Below, one piece after another: positions 6,009 to 7,361 of a DNA stretch of 7,361 bases. Source of the DNA: Flavipsychrobacter sp964461535 (GTDB taxonomy: Bacteria > Bacteroidota > Bacteroidia > Chitinophagales > Chitinophagaceae); assembly GCA_964461535.1 (NCBI GenBank), contig CAYWUY010000106.1:1-7361 (forward strand), written 5' to 3'. Every line of letters begins with the position of its first letter. Position 1 is the stretch's first letter. The translations under genes were made by a program, and so were the position numbers. A model generated the notes under the pieces. That model searched no databases. It was given only the letters and a program-made list of their open reading frames with translations, and was not told the origin of the DNA.

Positions 6009-6563
6009 TTGCAAAGGCAACAAACATATAACCATTTGTCTGACCAAGAACTGTTAGCAAAATTCAGCTACAGTAAAGATAACTATTGGTTAGGGATACT
6101 CTTACAGAGGTATACCGCTTTGCTCTTAGGTGTTGCTATGAAGTATCTTAAAAACAAAGAAGAGGCTGAAGATGCAGTGCAGTATGTATTCATGAAGTGC
6201 CTAACACATTTACCCAACGAGCCTATTAATAACTTCAAGGGGTGGTTATACATACTTATGCGAAACCATTGCTTACAGCACCTTAGAGATAAAGGATTAA
6301 GTACTACAGAATTTACAGAAGCAATAGATGCAGCAGACGATGAAGATTATAACAGCAAAGAGCTTACATTACAAGAAATGGAAGCAGCTTTAGAAGAACT
6401 GAATGAACCTCAAAAAACAAGCATAGAATTATTTTACCTAAAAAAGATGAGTTACGAACAAATAATAGCTCAAACCGGTTATACTTTTATGCAAGTAAAA
6501 AGCTACATACAAAATGGTAAACGAAATCTTAAATTGCTATTACTAAAAAAACTAAACAAGTAA
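6009..6563 (+). CDS. ECF-family RNA polymerase sigma factor
   Basis: This 184-aa sigma-70-family protein has only regions 2 and 4. Region 2 spans about residues 20-95, with the core-binding/-10 helix EDAVQYVFMKCL (54-65) and FKGWLYILMRNHCLQHLR (76-93). An acidic linker (about 105-118, AADDEDYNSKE) follows. Region 4 (about 124-178) has the helix-turn-helix MSYEQIIAQTGYTFMQVKSYI (147-167) that would read the -35-type element. The start is TTG at 6009: the frame is open back to a TAA at 5940 but contains no upstream ATG, and the next in-frame TTG is at 6036. Region 2 begins well after either, so the core is complete. The stop is 4 nt before the next gene, a probable membrane anti-sigma factor. 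This is the usual sigma/anti-sigma arrangement, so its activity is probably set by release from that partner. Confidence 0.9.
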   Translation: MQRQQTYNHLSDQELLAKFSYSKDNYWLGILLQRYTALLLGVAMKYLKNKEEAEDAVQYVFMKCLTHLPNEPINNFKGWLYILMRNHCLQHLRDKGLSTTEFTEAIDAADDEDYNSKELTLQEMEAALEELNEPQKTSIELFYLKKMSYEQIIAQTGYTFMQVKSYIQNGKRNLKLLLLKKLNK

Positions 6564-6567
6564 TGTT

Positions 6568-6933
6568 ATGAGTTCGCCTAACAACAATAATAACCTTTGG
6601 CAGCATTCCGAAAGCAATAGTGGCTTATCGGACGAGCTGTTATTGGCATACCTGGAAGGCAAACTTGATGAAGAAAATAAACGCAAAGTAGAGGCCATTC
6701 TCTCTAATGAGGGTATGGAAAGCGATGCAATTGACGGGCTATTACAAATGCCCCCACAGCAAACCAAACGTTCTGTAGATAAACTCAACAGACAATTGGC
6801 TATGGCTATGAGCAAAAAAAGACGCAAAAAAGCTACCCTATCTCAGCTACATATTATTACATACATTATTTTGATACTAGTATTGGTAATTGTTGCTTTC
6901 TTTGTATACAAGCATATTGCTCAATCCCACTAA
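6568..6933 (+). CDS. Probable minimal membrane anti-sigma factor
   Basis: This is a 121-aa single-pass membrane protein placed 4 nt after the ECF sigma gene. After a polar Asn-rich N-terminus, SDELLLAYLEGKLDEENKRKVEAIL (21-45) is an amphipathic helical stretch of the kind that starts Bacteroidota anti-sigma factors (LxAYLxGxLxxEExxxVE); there are no cysteines for a zinc finger. A basic cluster SKKRRKK (82-88) precedes one transmembrane helix at about residues 96-114, so the N-terminus should be cytoplasmic by the positive-inside rule. Only about seven residues (KHIAQSH) remain outside. It thus lacks the periplasmic sensor domain found in most such regulators; the secreted protein encoded 4 nt downstream could supply that part. 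The function is inferred from position and the N-terminal pattern, not from a firm family match. Confidence 0.65.
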   Translation: MSSPNNNNNLWQHSESNSGLSDELLLAYLEGKLDEENKRKVEAILSNEGMESDAIDGLLQMPPQQTKRSVDKLNRQLAMAMSKKRRKKATLSQLHIITYIILILVLVIVAFFVYKHIAQSH

Positions 6934-6937
6934 TCAA

Positions 6938-7361
6938 ATGAAACACAAAATCCTTTTCTTTTTACTTTTTATAGCTATCAACTGCACTGCCTATGCACAG
7001 CTAGATACTTTCAAGGTATGGAACAAATGGTGCAGCAATATAGACTCTCCCGTATTATTCAATGGTGCATACAACGAGATTAAAGTAGTAGTAAAAAACA
7101 TACCTGTTCAGTCAGTTAGCGTTAAAAGCCTAGACTATGCACTTAAAATTGCCACACCAGAAATAAAAGGCGATACTATAAGTTTTTTAGCTATGCCGTA
7201 TCCTAAAGGTGGCAAACGTATGCGCTTGGCTATTATTAGCAACAGCACTAAAAAACCATTAAAAACTATTGCTTTCACCAATACTGAGGTGCCTGCACCG
7301 CTAGCAAAAGTGGGTAATTTAACTGCCGACCACGTTACTAAAAAAGAACTTTTTGCACAAA
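6938..7361 (+). CDS. Secreted GldM C-terminal-domain-like protein (partial, 3' end outside window)
   Basis: 141 codons are visible before the window ends. The start is ATG 4 nt after the anti-sigma stop. The first 20 residues form a signal peptide (basic MKHK, hydrophobic LFFLLFIAI, cleavage after AYA). The mature part reads as one beta-rich domain: SPVLFNGAYNEIKVVVKNIP (37-56), then strands through ISFLAMPYPKGGKRMRLAII (81-100), and IAFTNTEVPAPLAKVGN (111-127) followed by VTKKELFAQ (133-141). This order matches the end domain of GldM/PorM (a gap-binding LYRGxxNPI strand, later FRVKxIPDPxAxVG, then a helix-starting Ixxxxlxaq). GldM itself is an inner-membrane motor protein with an N-terminal helix, but here the domain stands alone behind a signal peptide. 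I infer an envelope protein. The resemblance is by pattern only and needs a profile search. Confidence 0.6.
   Translation, partial: MKHKILFFLLFIAINCTAYAQLDTFKVWNKWCSNIDSPVLFNGAYNEIKVVVKNIPVQSVSVKSLDYALKIATPEIKGDTISFLAMPYPKGGKRMRLAIISNSTKKPLKTIAFTNTEVPAPLAKVGNLTADHVTKKELFAQ

Noticed and set aside
5962..6057. 31-codon ATG frame beginning MEIFVLLHL, overlapping the sigma gene start, considered as a leader peptide or an upstream part joined by frameshift
   Set aside because: The His/Thr-rich product is unlike any sigma N-terminus, there is no promoter or terminator/antiterminator structure, and regions 2 and 4 of the sigma factor are complete without it.
6552..6827. Open frame of 91 codons on the minus strand, Leu/Ser rich
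   Set aside because: It is antisense to the anti-sigma-like gene and overlaps the end of the sigma gene; the sense genes fit a compact operon and the antisense product has no recognisable features.
6938..6997. Possible lipobox at Cys16 of the GldM-like protein (AINC)
   Set aside because: Asn just before the cysteine is not accepted in lipoboxes, and a good signal peptidase I site (AYA-Q) lies five residues later.
1..7361. CRISPR array, tRNA/rRNA, insertion sequence, phage or toxin-antitoxin content
   Set aside because: There are no regularly spaced direct repeats, no cloverleaf-like segment, no transposase or integrase motif, and no base-composition break that I could see.

Overview
The window looks like chromosomal sequence of a Bacteroidota species, most likely near the Chitinophagaceae/Cytophagales side; I cannot name a genus. 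The reasons are: AT-rich DNA with frequent ATA, CTA and GTA codons; no Shine-Dalgarno sequences before the starts; several matches to the Bacteroidota promoter (-33 TTG, -7 TAnnTTTG); an EGF-like lipoprotein; an ECF sigma factor of Bacteroidota type; and a secreted protein resembling the C-terminal domain of the gliding/type IX secretion protein GldM.

Layout. (1) Positions 32-619 (minus) encode a YdjA-type nitroreductase, divergent from a secreted YceI-family protein at 659-1228 (plus). Their 39-bp gap holds a perfect GTTAGGA-AC-TCCTAAC palindrome flanked by a -7-like box facing each gene. (2) Positions 1232-1453 (minus) encode a 73-aa two-helix membrane protein of unknown role, convergent with the YceI gene with 3 bp between them. 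Just upstream lies a strong minus-strand terminator at 1454-1485 that ends the EGF-like lipoprotein gene at 1497-2081. (3) Positions 2211-5122 (minus) are a complete proton-translocating NAD(P) transhydrogenase operon in the three-subunit form: the NAD(H)-binding alpha part (pntAA), the small membrane alpha part (pntAB) and the membrane plus NADP(H)-binding beta subunit (pntB). (4) Positions 5234-5935 (plus), divergent from pnt, encode a Dph6-type PP-loop ATPase with a well-placed Bacteroidota promoter. (5) Positions 6009-7361 (plus) hold a tight cluster of an ECF sigma factor, a probable minimal membrane anti-sigma factor and the start of the GldM-C-like secreted protein, which runs off the window.

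How the parts work together. The transhydrogenase uses the proton gradient to make NADPH, and flavin nitroreductases usually consume NAD(P)H, so the left and middle parts share a redox theme. A related palindrome core (TAGGA-n-TCCTA) recurs at the left edge, between the nitroreductase and YceI genes, and in degenerate form before pntAA; shared control is only a hypothesis. The sigma/anti-sigma/GldM-like cluster reads as an envelope-sensing unit.

Most of the window is ordinary core-type gene content. I see no mobile element, CRISPR array, RNA gene or defence system. The parts most worth following are the sigma/anti-sigma/GldM-C cluster, the palindrome-centred divergent promoter, and the relocated proton-channel histidine in the transhydrogenase. 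No stretch over 300 bases lacks a gene.
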